A stretch of DNA of 37,155 bases from Rhizobiaceae bacterium (GCA_905339215.1 CAJPFN010000062.1:1-37155); one strand, 5' to 3'; positions 7,303 to 16,821 are shown, counted from the stretch's first letter. Made by a program: numbers and translations. The notes: a model not told the origin generated them from the letters alone.

Positions 7303-8610
7303 TCAGCCCTTGGACTCGGACGCCGCGGTGGCGCCGCTCGGGAGCGCCACGCCCCCGTGCCCCTTGTTGCGCTCGAGCACCGCCTCGGTGATCGAATTCG
7401 GAAGACGGCGCGGTGTCTCGATGAGTCCAAGCACCGGCATGATGATCAGGAAGAAGGCGAAGTAGTAGAACGTTCCCGCCTGAGCCATTGCCACGTAGAC
7501 GCCGTCCGCCGGCCGCGAACCCAGCCAGCCGAGGAAGATGCAGTCCGCCACGAACAGCCAGAAGAACAGCTTGTACCAGGGCCGGTAGACCGCCGAGCGC
7601 ACCTTCGAGGTATCGAGCCACGGCACCACGAACAGCACCGCGATCGAGCCGAACATGGCGAGCACGCCGCCCAGCTTGGAATCGATCGGGCCGATGTTGA
7701 AGGTGATGGCGCGCAGGATCGCGTAGAACGGCAGGTAGTACCATTCGGGCACGATGTGGGCCGGGGTCTTCAGCGGGTCGGCGACGGTGTAGTTGTCGGG
7801 ATGGCCGAGGTAGTTGGGCAGGTAGAAGACGAAGTAGGCGAAGACCGCGAGGAACACCATCATGGCGAAGGCGTCCTTCGCCGTGGCGTGCGGGGTGAAG
7901 GGCACTGTGTCCGTCTTCGACTTCACCTCGATGCCGGTCGGGTTGGTCTGGCCCGTCACGTGCAGCGCCCAGACGTGGAGCACAACGACGCCCGCGATCA
8001 TGAACGGCAGCAGGTAGTGCAGGGAGAAGAAGCGGTTCAGCGTCGGGTTGTCGACGGCGAAGCCGCCGAGCAGCAGCTGCTGGATCCACTCGCCGACCAG
8101 CGGGATGGCGGTGAAGAAACCGGTGATGACGGTCGCGCCCCAGAAGGACATCTGGCCCCAGGGAAGCACGTAGCCCATGAAGCCGGTCGCCATCATCAGG
8201 AGATAGATGATGCAGCCGAGGATCCACAGGAGTTCGCGGGGCGCCTTGTAGGAGCCGTAATAGAGGCCGCGCATGATGTGGATGTAGACGGCGATGAAGA
8301 AGAACGAGGCGCCGTTCGAATGCAGGTAGCGCAGCAGCCAGCCCGAATTCACGTCACGCATGATCTTCTCGACGGAATTGAAGGCGAGCCCGGTGTCGGC
8401 GGCGTAGTGCATGGCGAGCACGACGCCGGTCAGGATCTGCGCCACCAGCATGATCGAGAGAATGCCGCCGAACGTATAGGCGTAGTTCAGGTTCCGCGGC
8501 ACCGGATAGGCGACGAAAGAATCGTACATGAGACGCGGCAAGGGCATGCGCGCGTCGATCCAACGGCCGAGGCCGCTCTTCGGCGTATAGGTAGAGTGTC
8601 CACCGCTCAT
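7303..8610 (-). CDS. petB: Cytochrome b of the cytochrome bc1 complex
   Basis: 435 residues with about eight membrane helices. It carries hemes bL and bH and the Qo and Qi quinone sites. The four heme ligands fall at H97 (RYLHSNG), H111 (YIHIMRG), H198 (SLHYLLP) and H212 (VLHVWAL), the same numbers as in Rhodobacter cytochrome b. The Qo-site PEWY motif is at 288-291. It is 14 bases after petA and 28 bases before petC. Its ribosome-binding region (GAGGGGACAGTT, then ATG) is nearly the same as that of petC. Length is normal, with a low-complexity C-terminal tail. Confidence 0.98.
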   Translation of the reverse strand: MSGGHSTYTPKSGLGRWIDARMPLPRLMYDSFVAYPVPRNLNYAYTFGGILSIMLVAQILTGVVLAMHYAADTGLAFNSVEKIMRDVNSGWLLRYLHSNGASFFFIAVYIHIMRGLYYGSYKAPRELLWILGCIIYLLMMATGFMGYVLPWGQMSFWGATVITGFFTAIPLVGEWIQQLLLGGFAVDNPTLNRFFSLHYLLPFMIAGVVVLHVWALHVTGQTNPTGIEVKSKTDTVPFTPHATAKDAFAMMVFLAVFAYFVFYLPNYLGHPDNYTVADPLKTPAHIVPEWYYLPFYAILRAITFNIGPIDSKLGGVLAMFGSIAVLFVVPWLDTSKVRSAVYRPWYKLFFWLFVADCIFLGWLGSRPADGVYVAMAQAGTFYYFAFFLIIMPVLGLIETPRRLPNSITEAVLERNKGHGGVALPSGATAASESKG

Positions 8611-8624
8611 CAGAACTGTCCCCC

Positions 8625-9188
8625 TCAGCCGATCCGGATCTTCGTGTCCGAGATGAACTCGAACACCGGTACGGCAAGATTCTCAGGCGCCGGGCCCTTA
8701 CGGATGCGGCCGGCCGTGTCGTAGTGCGAACCGTGGCAGGGGCAGAACCACCCACCGAAATCGCCGGCCTGGCCGAGCGGCACGCAGCCGAGATGCGTGC
8801 ACGAGCCGATCATGACGATCCAGTTCTCTTTGCCCTCGCCGGCCGAGCGATCGCTATCCGTCGCCGCCGCGTCCGACGCGATGTTGGCATTGCGCGCGAC
8901 CGGGTCCTTGAGGTCGGTCAGGGCGACGGCCTTGGCTTCCTCGATTTCCTTGTCGGTGCGGTTGCGGATGAAGACCGGCTTGCCGCGCCATTTGGCGGTC
9001 AGCGACATTCCCGGCTCGAGCGCGGAGACGTCGACTTCGATCGTCGCCATTGCCAGCGTCGAGGCGTCGGGACGCATCTGGTCGATGAACGGCCACGCAA
9101 CGCTCGCCGCGCCGACGACGCCGACCATGCCGGTCGCAACATACAGGAAATCGCGGCGATTCGGCTCGGTCGTATCGTGTGCGCTCAC
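8625..9188 (-). CDS. petA: Rieske iron-sulfur subunit of the cytochrome bc1 complex
   Basis: 187 residues. It carries the high-potential [2Fe-2S] cluster that oxidises quinol. Cluster ligands are visible as C130 and H132 (CTHLGC) and C149 and H152 (CPCHGSH); C135 and C151 form the family's disulfide. The N-terminus [11 protein letters not shown] plus a hydrophobic helix is a Tat-type signal anchor, as expected because Rieske proteins are exported folded. The start codon is GTG at 9188, with AAGGACGAG upstream. First gene of petABC. The 198-base spacer upstream (to the AlgJ-like stop) should hold the operon promoter, but I found no convincing -35/-10 pair. Confidence 0.97.
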   Translation of the reverse strand: MSAHDTTEPNRRDFLYVATGMVGVVGAASVAWPFIDQMRPDASTLAMATIEVDVSALEPGMSLTAKWRGKPVFIRNRTDKEIEEAKAVALTDLKDPVARNANIASDAAATDSDRSAGEGKENWIVMIGSCTHLGCVPLGQAGDFGGWFCPCHGSHYDTAGRIRKGPAPENLAVPVFEFISDTKIRIG

Positions 9189-9386
9189 GGGATTCTCGTC
9201 CTTGTTGCCTCATACCAGCCGTCGGACGAGCGGCGCTCGCGAAACGCCGGCCCGACAGCGCATGGCGAACAGGCTAGCGTATTCCTCCGGCATTCGGCGT
9301 TGGTTTATGCGTGAAGCCAGCACTTGTCCAGACGGCTAGAGCGAATGACGGCAGATTGTCGCGCCTCGTTTTCCACGCCTTTTCCG

Positions 9387-10502
9387 CTAGTTCTTCGGGT
9401 TCGTGCGGAACGACACGATGTGGCGTTCGACCACTGCCAGGACGACGATGTCGGGATCGAATTCGGCGACGAGGGCGCGGTCGAATTGGCCGTGCCGGTG
9501 ACGCAGCCACATGTATTCGCCGGCGAAGCGCATGAACAGCGGACCGAACCCCCCGACGGTGAAGGAATCGCCGAGGATCAGCACCTTCGGACCGGCCGCC
9601 CCCGTCCGCGGCGGGTCGTGGCGCAGCCTGTGCTCGCTGAATGTCTGACCCGGGAGGAGATCCTCCCGTGCAAGCCCCTCTTCGGAGAATGGATCGGCGC
9701 CGATGGGCTTCGGCGCAAGGTCCGGCCAAGAATCGCCAAGCCCGGCGATTCGTACCAGGTCGCCGGCGCGGTTCACCGCCGTCTGCCCCTTGAAGGCGGT
9801 GTCGACGCCGATCGCCTCTTCGGGCAGGCCGAGCGCGCGCACCATCTCGTCGAAGCCGATGACCATGCCGAACCTGGTCCAGTGCGTGTCGCCGCGCCAG
9901 TAGACCGGATCGGTCTCGGCCCGCGCGGAAAGCGCGGCGGTCGGATCGACGGCGGTCACGCCGCGGTCGCGGAGCATGTCCACCAGCAGCCCGCGTTCGC
10001 TGACGGCGGGCTCGGTCCGCGCCCAGACCGGCAGGTGGCGCCGGTAGATCGTGTGTTTGTTGGGGGCGATAAAGGCGATGAAGCGCCGGCCGTCGCGGCC
10101 GTACTCGTCGTTCAGCACCGTGGCGAGGCCGGCGAAGTTCTCCAGCTTTGCGCGGTCGAGCCGCTGACCTGTAACCTGCGAGAAGACGTCGTCGTCCTTG
10201 AGGAACAGGAAGCCGTCGGTGCCGAAGGCGACGCGGCGCGATTCGCCCCCGAGCGCGGCCTTGATCGCCGCATCCGCCCGGATCATCTCGTCGCGCGTGC
10301 CGTAGCTCGTCGCGATGTGCTGGTCGAGCGCCTTGGGCAGTTGGGCGAGGCTCTTCGCCGACAGATCGCCCGGCAGGAGCGCGCGGAAGGCCGCTGGCGC
10401 CTGCGCCGTGTTGATGACCAGTCCGGCCGCCGGCACGAAAAGGATCGCGCCGACCGAGGCGACGAAGAGGAAGTTCAGAAGGGCGGAAGCGGGAACGCGC
10501 AT
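9387..10502 (-). CDS. AlgJ/AlgX-like SGNH-type O-acetyltransferase
   Basis: 371 residues. The N-terminus has one hydrophobic segment (FLFVASVGAILFVPAAGLVI), so the bulk should be periplasmic. The catalytic triad of the AlgX/AlgJ SGNH-like fold is visible: GDTHW with D205 and H207, and GDSF with nucleophile S313. Conserved surroundings (FGTDGFLFLKDD; RRFIAFIAPNKHTIY; VYWRGDTHWTRFG) support the family. These enzymes move acetyl groups, delivered across the membrane by an MBOAT partner, onto a polysaccharide. The partner starts one base upstream in the same direction. No polysaccharide synthesis genes are nearby, so the acceptor is unknown. Confidence 0.88.
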   Translation of the reverse strand: MRVPASALLNFLFVASVGAILFVPAAGLVINTAQAPAAFRALLPGDLSAKSLAQLPKALDQHIATSYGTRDEMIRADAAIKAALGGESRRVAFGTDGFLFLKDDDVFSQVTGQRLDRAKLENFAGLATVLNDEYGRDGRRFIAFIAPNKHTIYRRHLPVWARTEPAVSERGLLVDMLRDRGVTAVDPTAALSARAETDPVYWRGDTHWTRFGMVIGFDEMVRALGLPEEAIGVDTAFKGQTAVNRAGDLVRIAGLGDSWPDLAPKPIGADPFSEEGLAREDLLPGQTFSEHRLRHDPPRTGAAGPKVLILGDSFTVGGFGPLFMRFAGEYMWLRHRHGQFDRALVAEFDPDIVVLAVVERHIVSFRTNPKN

Positions 10503-10503
10503 C

Positions 10504-11934
10504 CTAGAACCGGAAATAGAGGAAGGGATTGTAGCCGGAGCCGGCGATGCCGGCCATGCTCAGGCCGAGAAGTCCGGCCCAGACCGTGTTGGCGGCGAGC
10601 CGGGCAGCGGCGGCCGGCACGCGCCCGGCCGCGGTCGACGGCAGGCTCGCCCGCCGCAGGCGGCGCCAGAGCCAACGTGGCGTAAGCGCAAGGACCGCGG
10701 CCACGGCGAACACCAGCGCGGAATAGCCAGTGACGAGGGCCGCCAGTTCGGCGTCGACCGCGCCGTTGCCGCCGCTTCCCGCGAGCGCGCGGAAATAGTC
10801 GAGCGCCTCGGGCAGCGTGTCGGCGCGGAACCACACCCAGCCGAGCATGACGACGGCGAGCGCATAGGCGGTCCGCAACAGGCGCGGCAGCGCGGCGAGT
10901 GGACCGAGCAGCCAGGCGCGTTCGACGATCAGGAACACGCCGTACCAGGTGCCCCAGATGACGAAGTTCCAGCTCGCGCCGTGCCACAGGCCGCAAAGCA
11001 GAAAGACGATGGCGAGGTTGGCATAGGTGCGCAGCGCTCCGCGGCGGTTGCCGCCGAGCGGGATGTACAGATAGTCGCGGAACCAGCGCGACAGGCTGAT
11101 GTGCCAGCGCCGCCAGAACTCGGTGATCGACTGCGCGGTGTAGGGCAGGTCGAAGTTGCGCGGCAATGCCAGGCCGACGATGAAGCCGAGCCCGATCGCC
11201 ATGTTCGAATAGCCGGCGAAGTCGTAGTAGATCTGCAGGGAATAACAGGCGAGGCCGAGCCACGCCTCGCTTGCATCGAGCCGATCGCCCAGGCCGAAGG
11301 CGACGTCCGCGGCAAGGCCGAGCTGATTGGCGACAAGCACCTTCTGCGCCATGCCGATGATGAAGATGCGGGTACCTGTCGAGGCCCGCCACAGCGTCGC
11401 ACGGCGATGTGCCAGTTGCCGGGCGATGGTCCTGTAGCGGACGATGGGGCCGGCGACGAGCTGCGGGAACATGGTGATGTAGAGCGTCAGCCTGAGCAGG
11501 CTGCGCTCGGCGCCGACATTGCCGCGGTAGAGATCGACCAGGTACGAGATGGCGTGGAAGGTGAAGAACGATACGCCGAGCGGTAGCGCCCAGCCCGCTT
11601 TCGGCATCTCTACGCCGGCGATCGCGCTGACCGTTTCGAGGATGAAGTCCGCATATTTCGCGGCAATGAGAATGCCGAGGTTCCAGACAAGCCCCAGCGC
11701 CATGACCGCCTTGCGCCGGCCGGCCGGAAGGTCGGCGAGGCGCATGCCGACCAGCCAGTTGACGACGGTGCTGGCCAGCAGGATGCCGACGAAGACCGGC
11801 TCGCCCCAGGCGTAGAAAAGCAGGCTGAAGGCGACGAACATCGCGTTGCGCGCGACCATGCCCGGCATCGCGAAGTAGGCGACGAGGAACACGGGCAGGA
11901 ATGCATAGAGGAAGGTTGGAGACGTGAAGACCAT
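10504..11934 (-). CDS. MBOAT-family membrane O-acyltransferase (AlgI-like)
   Basis: 476 residues with about eleven hydrophobic segments. MBOAT signatures are present: FWRRWHISLSRWFRDYLYIPLGG with the first conserved His, and LWHGASWNFVIWGTWYG with the catalytic His. AlgI-type proteins carry acetyl groups from acetyl-CoA across the inner membrane to AlgJ/AlgX/PatB-like partners. The start at ATG 11934 (MVFTSPTFLYAF) matches the family's opening; a TTG five codons upstream is possible. The stop is one base before the AlgJ-like gene, so the pair is an operon. It could instead serve peptidoglycan or a small glycan; neighbours do not decide this. Confidence 0.92.
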   Translation of the reverse strand: MVFTSPTFLYAFLPVFLVAYFAMPGMVARNAMFVAFSLLFYAWGEPVFVGILLASTVVNWLVGMRLADLPAGRRKAVMALGLVWNLGILIAAKYADFILETVSAIAGVEMPKAGWALPLGVSFFTFHAISYLVDLYRGNVGAERSLLRLTLYITMFPQLVAGPIVRYRTIARQLAHRRATLWRASTGTRIFIIGMAQKVLVANQLGLAADVAFGLGDRLDASEAWLGLACYSLQIYYDFAGYSNMAIGLGFIVGLALPRNFDLPYTAQSITEFWRRWHISLSRWFRDYLYIPLGGNRRGALRTYANLAIVFLLCGLWHGASWNFVIWGTWYGVFLIVERAWLLGPLAALPRLLRTAYALAVVMLGWVWFRADTLPEALDYFRALAGSGGNGAVDAELAALVTGYSALVFAVAAVLALTPRWLWRRLRRASLPSTAAGRVPAAAARLAANTVWAGLLGLSMAGIAGSGYNPFLYFRF

Positions 11935-12015
11935 CTGAAGCCGCCGCAAGGGCGTCCACAGATCACATCGTTCCGCCGTTGGGAAGGGGCGGATTCGTGC
12001 GACGGACCCTGCCGT

Positions 12016-12327
12016 TCATCGCGCGCCGAGGCGGACGAGGACCTCGCGCGGGATCGCGTACTCCCTGATCGCGTCGTCGTGGCGGCGCAGCCCGCAGAGC
12101 TCGCGCTGGATGAAATAGGCGTAAACCGCGTCAGCCGCGGCGCGAAGGGCCGGATTGCGCGCGGCACCTTCCCCGGCCCGGGCGAGCGCGGCGAGCGTCG
12201 ATGCGACCCGCTCTCCGGCGCGGCCGAGCGACGACGCCATCTCGCCGGCGATCTCGTAGTCGAGAACGCCGATGCCGGTGCGCATCGGGTCGGTCCCGAC
12301 CGGACCGCTTGGCGGGCGCAACGCCAT
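12016..12327 (-). CDS. DUF6665-like small protein, 103 aa
   Basis: A 103-residue Ala/Arg-rich, probably all-helical protein: YEIAGEMASSLGRAGERVASTLAALA, then RNPALRAAADAVYAYFIQRELCGLRRHD and a conserved-looking ending AIREYAIPREVLVRLG. The pattern recalls rhizobial DUF6665 proteins, but I identify it from memory only. The ATG at 12327 follows the exporter stop by five bases and has GGAG (in GCGGAGTAGAAGCC) as ribosome binding site, so it is translated as the last gene of the exporter operon. No membrane segment or signal peptide. Function unknown; a regulator or accessory of the exporters is possible from position alone. Confidence 0.6.
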   Translation of the reverse strand: MALRPPSGPVGTDPMRTGIGVLDYEIAGEMASSLGRAGERVASTLAALARAGEGAARNPALRAAADAVYAYFIQRELCGLRRHDDAIREYAIPREVLVRLGAR

Positions 12328-12332
12328 GGCTT

Positions 12333-14204
12333 CTACTCCGCCGCAAGCTGGTCGGGCAGGAATCCGCCCGACTGCCGCTTCCACAGCTGCGCGTAGAGAC
12401 CGCCGGCGGCGATCAGCGCCTCATGCGTGCCGTCCTCGACGATGCGGCCCTTGTCGAGCATGACCACCCGGTCCAGCGCGGCGATCGTCGACAGGCGGTG
12501 GGCGATCGCGATGACGGTCTTGCCCTCCATCAGGCGGAAGAGATTGTCCTGGATGGCTGCCTCGATCTCCGAATCCAGCGCCGAGGTCGCCTCGTCGAGG
12601 ATCAGTATCGGCGCGTCCTTCAGCATCATGCGGGCAATCGCGATGCGCTGGCGCTGCCCGCCGGACAGTTTCACGCCGCGCTCGCCGACATGGGCATCGT
12701 AGCCCTTGCGGCCCTTGGGATCGGTGACGCCGACAATGAAGTCGTGCGCGGACGCCCGCTTCGCCGCCTCGATGATCTCGGCCTCGGTGGCGCCCGGCTT
12801 GCCATAGGCGATGTTGTCGCGGATCGAGCGGTGCATCAGCATCGGATCCTGGCTGACGACGCCGAACTGGGCGCGCAGCGATGCCTGCGTCACCGAGCGG
12901 ATGTCGCGACCGTCGAGCAGGATGCGCCCGCTCTCGACGTCGAAGAGCCGCAGGGCCAGGTTGACGATCGTCGTCTTTCCCGCACCGGACGGACCGACGA
13001 GGGCGACGCGGTCACCCGGGCGGATGTGCAGGTCGAGATTGTCGATGACGCCGCGCGTCTTGCCGTAGTTGAAGGTGACGTCGTCGAAAACGATGTCTCC
13101 CCTAACGCGCGGTATCGCCTGCGCATCGGGCCGGTCGCGGATGGCCGGCTCGACCGAGATCACGCCGGTGGCGTCCTGCACGGTGGCGAAGTTGCGGATC
13201 AGCCCGTTGATGTTGAACATCATGTAGCCGGACATCTGGTTGAGGCGGAAGATCAGGCCCATCGCCGCCGCCACCTCGCCGGACGTCGCAGTGCCTTCCG
13301 TCCACTGCCTCAGCGCCAGCACGGTCACACCCGCCATCATGAAGCCATTGAGGATGTTCACCGCGGCGCGGACGGTGGTGATCGAACGCGTCAGCCGCTT
13401 CACCGCATCGAGATAGCGCTCCATGCCCTCGCGCACGTAGCCGTGTTCGCGCTTGCCGCTGTCGAACAACTTCACCGCCATGATGTTGGTGAAGGCGTCG
13501 ACGATGCGGCCGTTGACCAGCGAACGCTCGTCGGCGGTGCGCCGGCCGGCAGCGCGCAGCGGGGGCAGGAGACGCCAGGCGACCGCGACGTAGCTCGCCA
13601 CCCACACGGCCAGTACCACGCCCATCAGCGGATCGAGCATGCCGAGGATCGTGCCGGCGAGGACGAGGAAGGTCAGGAAGCTCCACACGCTCTGCAGCGA
13701 CGAGACGATGAAGTCGCCGGTCGCTTCGCCGCCCTGCAGGATCTTGGTGGCGATGCGACCGGCAAAGTCGTTCTGGTAGAACTCGTAGGGCTGCTCCATG
13801 ACCCGTCGGAAAGCCTGCCAGCGCACCATCTGGTAGAAATTCGGAACGACGACCTGCTGCTCGACGACCGCGTTGGCGATCATCACGGCGGCGCGGATGA
13901 AAACCACGAGAACGAGGAACGCCGCGAGATGCGGCCAGTAATCCCGGATGAGTGTTGCAGGCGAGGACGAGTCCAGCAGGTCGATCAGCCAGCCGACCGA
14001 CCAGTAGAGCGCCGCGTCGACGGCGCCGGACAGCCCGCCCGCAATCAGGAGCAGGATGAAGGGCAACTTCGCCTGACGGGCGAAGAAGAGGATGAACTGC
14101 CAGGCGTCGCGCGGCAGGACTTCGCGGTCGGTGTCGGCGAAGGCGTCGACCACGTTCTCGAAGGGAGCGTAGAACTTGTCTTGGAGCGTCTTGTTGTCGT
14201 TCAT
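12333..14204 (-). CDS. ABC exporter, fused permease-ATPase (first of a pair by position)
   Basis: 623 residues: a six-helix type-1 exporter domain (about 35-345), then a nucleotide-binding domain. Walker A GPSGAGKT is at 404-411, Q-loop VVSQDP, signature LSGGQ at 513-517, Walker B ILILDE at 533-538 and H-loop H569. All catalytic elements are intact. The transmembrane domain contains FYQNDFAGRIATKI and SYVAVAWRLLPPLR, found in lipid/multidrug-type (MsbA/MdlB-like) exporters. It is closely related to the next exporter, with DAHVGERGVKLSGGQRQR and LMEGKTVIAIAHRLSTIAA shared. The two could form a heterodimer or two homodimers. Downstream gene at five bases. Substrate not predictable. Confidence 0.93.
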   Translation of the reverse strand: MNDNKTLQDKFYAPFENVVDAFADTDREVLPRDAWQFILFFARQAKLPFILLLIAGGLSGAVDAALYWSVGWLIDLLDSSSPATLIRDYWPHLAAFLVLVVFIRAAVMIANAVVEQQVVVPNFYQMVRWQAFRRVMEQPYEFYQNDFAGRIATKILQGGEATGDFIVSSLQSVWSFLTFLVLAGTILGMLDPLMGVVLAVWVASYVAVAWRLLPPLRAAGRRTADERSLVNGRIVDAFTNIMAVKLFDSGKREHGYVREGMERYLDAVKRLTRSITTVRAAVNILNGFMMAGVTVLALRQWTEGTATSGEVAAAMGLIFRLNQMSGYMMFNINGLIRNFATVQDATGVISVEPAIRDRPDAQAIPRVRGDIVFDDVTFNYGKTRGVIDNLDLHIRPGDRVALVGPSGAGKTTIVNLALRLFDVESGRILLDGRDIRSVTQASLRAQFGVVSQDPMLMHRSIRDNIAYGKPGATEAEIIEAAKRASAHDFIVGVTDPKGRKGYDAHVGERGVKLSGGQRQRIAIARMMLKDAPILILDEATSALDSEIEAAIQDNLFRLMEGKTVIAIAHRLSTIAALDRVVMLDKGRIVEDGTHEALIAAGGLYAQLWKRQSGGFLPDQLAAE

Positions 14205-14326
14205 CAGGTCGTCAATGTAGTCCCGTGGCGCCGGCCGAACATCCCCCGATTGTCAGCATGGTGGGTTCCTCATGGCGAGCGGCCGCAGTGAACGACCGCT
14301 CGCGCCCCTCGGCAGCATGTCGGCCG

Positions 14327-16195
14327 CTACTCCGCCGCGGTCTCCAGTTCTCCTGCCGTCTGCGCTTCTTCGGTGAGCAGGAAACCGCCGGACTGCCGTT
14401 CCCACAACTGCGCGTAGAGCCCGCCGCGGGCGACGAGGTCGTCATGCGTCCCCTCCTCCACGACCCGGCCGCGGTCCATGACCACCAGGCGGTCCATCGC
14501 GGCGATGGTGGAGAGCCGGTGGGCGATGGCGATGACGGTCTTGCCCTCCATCAGCCGGTAGAGGTTCTCCTGGATCGCCGCCTCGACCTCGGAATCGAGC
14601 GCCGACGTGGCCTCGTCGAGGATGAGGATCGGCGCGTCCTTCAGCATCACGCGGGCGATCGCGACGCGTTGTCGCTGGCCGCCCGAGAGCTTGACGCCAC
14701 GCTCGCCGACATGGGCGTCGAAGCCCTTGCGGCCCTTGGCGTCCGAAAGCGCGGCGATGAACTCGAGCGCCTCGGCGCGGCGCGCCGCCTCGACCATCAT
14801 CTCCTCGGTCGCGTCCGGGCGTCCGTAGAGGATGTTGTCGCGCACCGAGCGGTGGAGCAGCGAGGTGTCCTGCGTGACCATGCCGATCTGGGCGCGCAGC
14901 GAGTCCTGCGTGACGGCTGAGATGTCCTGCCCGTCGATCAGGATGCGCCCCTTCTCGAGGTCGTAGAAACGCAGGAGAAGGTTGGACAGCGTCGACTTGC
15001 CGGCGCCCGAGCGGCCGACCAGCCCGACCTTCTCGCCAGGCTGGACGACGAGCGACAGGTCGTCGATGACCCCCTTGCTCTTGCCGTAGTGGAAACCGAT
15101 GCGGTCGAACTCGATCCGCCCTTCGCGCACTACGAGATCCCTGGCGCCTGGCCGGTCCTCGACCAGGCGCGGCAGCGAGATCGAGCCGATGCCGTCCTGC
15201 ACGGTACCGATGTTCTCGAACAGCCCCGACATCTCCCACATGATCCACTGCGACATGCCCCACAGCCTGAGCACGAGGCCGATCGCCACCGCGACCGCGC
15301 CGATCGTCACCAGTTCGCCGAGCCACAGCCAGATCGACAGGGCGGCGACGGCCGTGAGCAGCAGCGAGTTGAGCAGGTAGAGGGCGCCGTAGAGCTGGGT
15401 GACCAGGCGCATCTGCCGGTAGACCGTGCCGAGGAAGGACGCCATGCCTTCCCTGGCGAAGCCGGCTTCCCGCTTCGCGTGCGAGAACAGCTTCACCGTC
15501 TGGATGTTGGTGTAGCTGTCGACGACGCGGCCGGTCATCACGGAACGGGCGTCGGCCTGTGCTTCCGAGACGACGCCGAGCCGCGGGATGAAGTAGCGCA
15601 GCAGCCCGATATAGCACACGACCCAGACGACCAGCGGCGCCGCCAGCCGCCAGTCCGACGAGGCGACGATGAACACCATGCCGCTGAAATAGACGATCAC
15701 GTAGTTCAGCACGTCGATCAGCTTGATGATGCACTCGCGCACGGCAAGCGCGGTCTGCATGAGCTTGGTGGCGATGCGCCCGGCGAACTCGTCCTGATAG
15801 AAGGACATCGACTGCTTGAGCAGGTAGCGGTGCACCTGCCAGCGGATGCGCATGGGGTAGTTGCCCATCAGCGTCTGCTGCGAGATCAGCGAATGGAAGA
15901 ACACCGCCGCCGGCAGGGCGACCAGCACGATGAAGGCCATGCCGGCGAGCTTCCAGGTCTCCGTCGCCAGGAAGGTCTCGCGGTTCTGCGCCGACAGCCA
16001 GTCGACGATGCTGCCGAGGAAGGCGAACATCCACACTTCGGTGATGGCGATGGCCGACATCAGCACCGCGGCGACGGCGATGTAGCGCCACGCTCCCCGC
16101 GTGTAGTGCATGCAGAAGGCGACGAGCGTCTTCGGCGGCTCGACCGGCTCTTCGGCCGGAAACGGGTTCAGTCTATCTTCGAACCAGCGGAACAT
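14327..16195 (-). CDS. ABC exporter, fused permease-ATPase (second of a pair)
   Basis: 622 residues with the same plan as its neighbour: six membrane helices (about 36-340) and an ATPase domain. Walker A GRSGAGKS is at 394-401, Q-loop MVTQDTS, signature LSGGQ at 503-507, Walker B ILILDE at 523-528 and H-loop H559. It starts at ATG 16195 (MFRWFEDRLNPF); the longer open frame upstream is compositionally unlike protein. Spacing to the next exporter is 122 bases, which contain a GAGCGG/CCGCTC hairpin but no clear terminator. Both copies keep both catalytic ATPase sites, so there is no sign of the degenerate-site asymmetry of many heterodimeric exporters. Confidence 0.93.
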   Translation of the reverse strand: MFRWFEDRLNPFPAEEPVEPPKTLVAFCMHYTRGAWRYIAVAAVLMSAIAITEVWMFAFLGSIVDWLSAQNRETFLATETWKLAGMAFIVLVALPAAVFFHSLISQQTLMGNYPMRIRWQVHRYLLKQSMSFYQDEFAGRIATKLMQTALAVRECIIKLIDVLNYVIVYFSGMVFIVASSDWRLAAPLVVWVVCYIGLLRYFIPRLGVVSEAQADARSVMTGRVVDSYTNIQTVKLFSHAKREAGFAREGMASFLGTVYRQMRLVTQLYGALYLLNSLLLTAVAALSIWLWLGELVTIGAVAVAIGLVLRLWGMSQWIMWEMSGLFENIGTVQDGIGSISLPRLVEDRPGARDLVVREGRIEFDRIGFHYGKSKGVIDDLSLVVQPGEKVGLVGRSGAGKSTLSNLLLRFYDLEKGRILIDGQDISAVTQDSLRAQIGMVTQDTSLLHRSVRDNILYGRPDATEEMMVEAARRAEALEFIAALSDAKGRKGFDAHVGERGVKLSGGQRQRVAIARVMLKDAPILILDEATSALDSEVEAAIQENLYRLMEGKTVIAIAHRLSTIAAMDRLVVMDRGRVVEEGTHDDLVARGGLYAQLWERQSGGFLLTEEAQTAGELETAAE

Positions 16196-16821
16196 AGGGG
16201 TCTTTCGTCGTTCTTCCGGTCCTTTCGCCGATCGAGGCAACGCAAGGACCGTGGTTTGGTGGTGGCCCCTTGTGCCGAGTCCGCCAGGCATCCGGCCAAC
16301 CCGATATAGGGCGTTTTTCAGTTCTCGCCGATGCCCGGCAGCGTCACTCCTGACTCCGCACTGGCAGGAGCTTCCTCCGTGGCCGTCTCGGCGGATCGAA
16401 GCGCGCGAGTTCCGGGTGCCCCAGCAGGATCGCCCAGAACGCCAGCCGTGGCTCCGGGAAATGGCCCGGCACGTGGCCGTCATGCGTCAGGGGCGGAAGG
16501 TGGGCGCGGCGCCCTTCTCGGGGATGTCCAGACATGATCGTATTCCAACTGCGAACCGGGATTGGGACCGGCGGCTATCGGAACGACGAGGCTCTGTGAC
16601 TGGGAAAGAAAGCTTCGGACCGATACCGCCGTCAGGCGCGGGGCCTTCGAATGAGGCGAAACGCGTCAACGGGAAAGAATTCCATCTTCGCCTCCTTGGC
16701 TCGGGTTGAAGTGGTGCGTTGTATAGACGCAAACCGCGCAATTGGCTAGCGCGGCGGAAGTCGTCGCCCGCATTCCGCATTTGTGTGTCAATAACGTCAC
16801 GACGCCTGTTAGGGACCGGAT
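16196..16821. other. 626-base spacer between the exporter and trmL
   Basis: The longest stretch without a confident gene. It holds one weak minus-strand open frame (16344-16535, listed separately). A CTATAT -10-like element on the minus strand (16304-16309) about 110 bases before the exporter has no good -35. A possible plus-strand promoter for trmL is TTGGCT (16696-16701) and TTGTAT (16719-16724) with 17 bases between. I see no tRNA, repeat or transposon remnant. Confidence 0.5.
16344..16535 (-). CDS. Possible small or decayed gene, 63 aa
   Basis: Weak candidate. The translated segment LTHDGHVPGHFPEPRLAFWA followed by ILLGHPELARFDPP has protein-like composition and G/C-rich third codon positions, but the ends (SGHPREGRRAH and RRPRRKLLPVRSQE) look random and there is only a poor GGAA site before the ATG. 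The frame stays open upstream of the ATG, so this may be the remnant of a longer gene. I do not recognise it. Confidence 0.2.
   Translation of the reverse strand: MSGHPREGRRAHLPPLTHDGHVPGHFPEPRLAFWAILLGHPELARFDPPRRPRRKLLPVRSQE

Noticed and set aside
12201-14291. A 696-codon open frame on the plus strand
   Set aside because: Shadow of the ABC exporter on the other strand: composition is Arg/His/Asp/Val-rich repeats typical of antisense high-GC frames, with no domain.
14205-14326. A 15-codon ORF (MLTIGGCSAGATGLH) between the two exporters, with AGGAA upstream
   Set aside because: Too short, no amino-acid bias suggesting attenuation, and no associated hairpin overlap.
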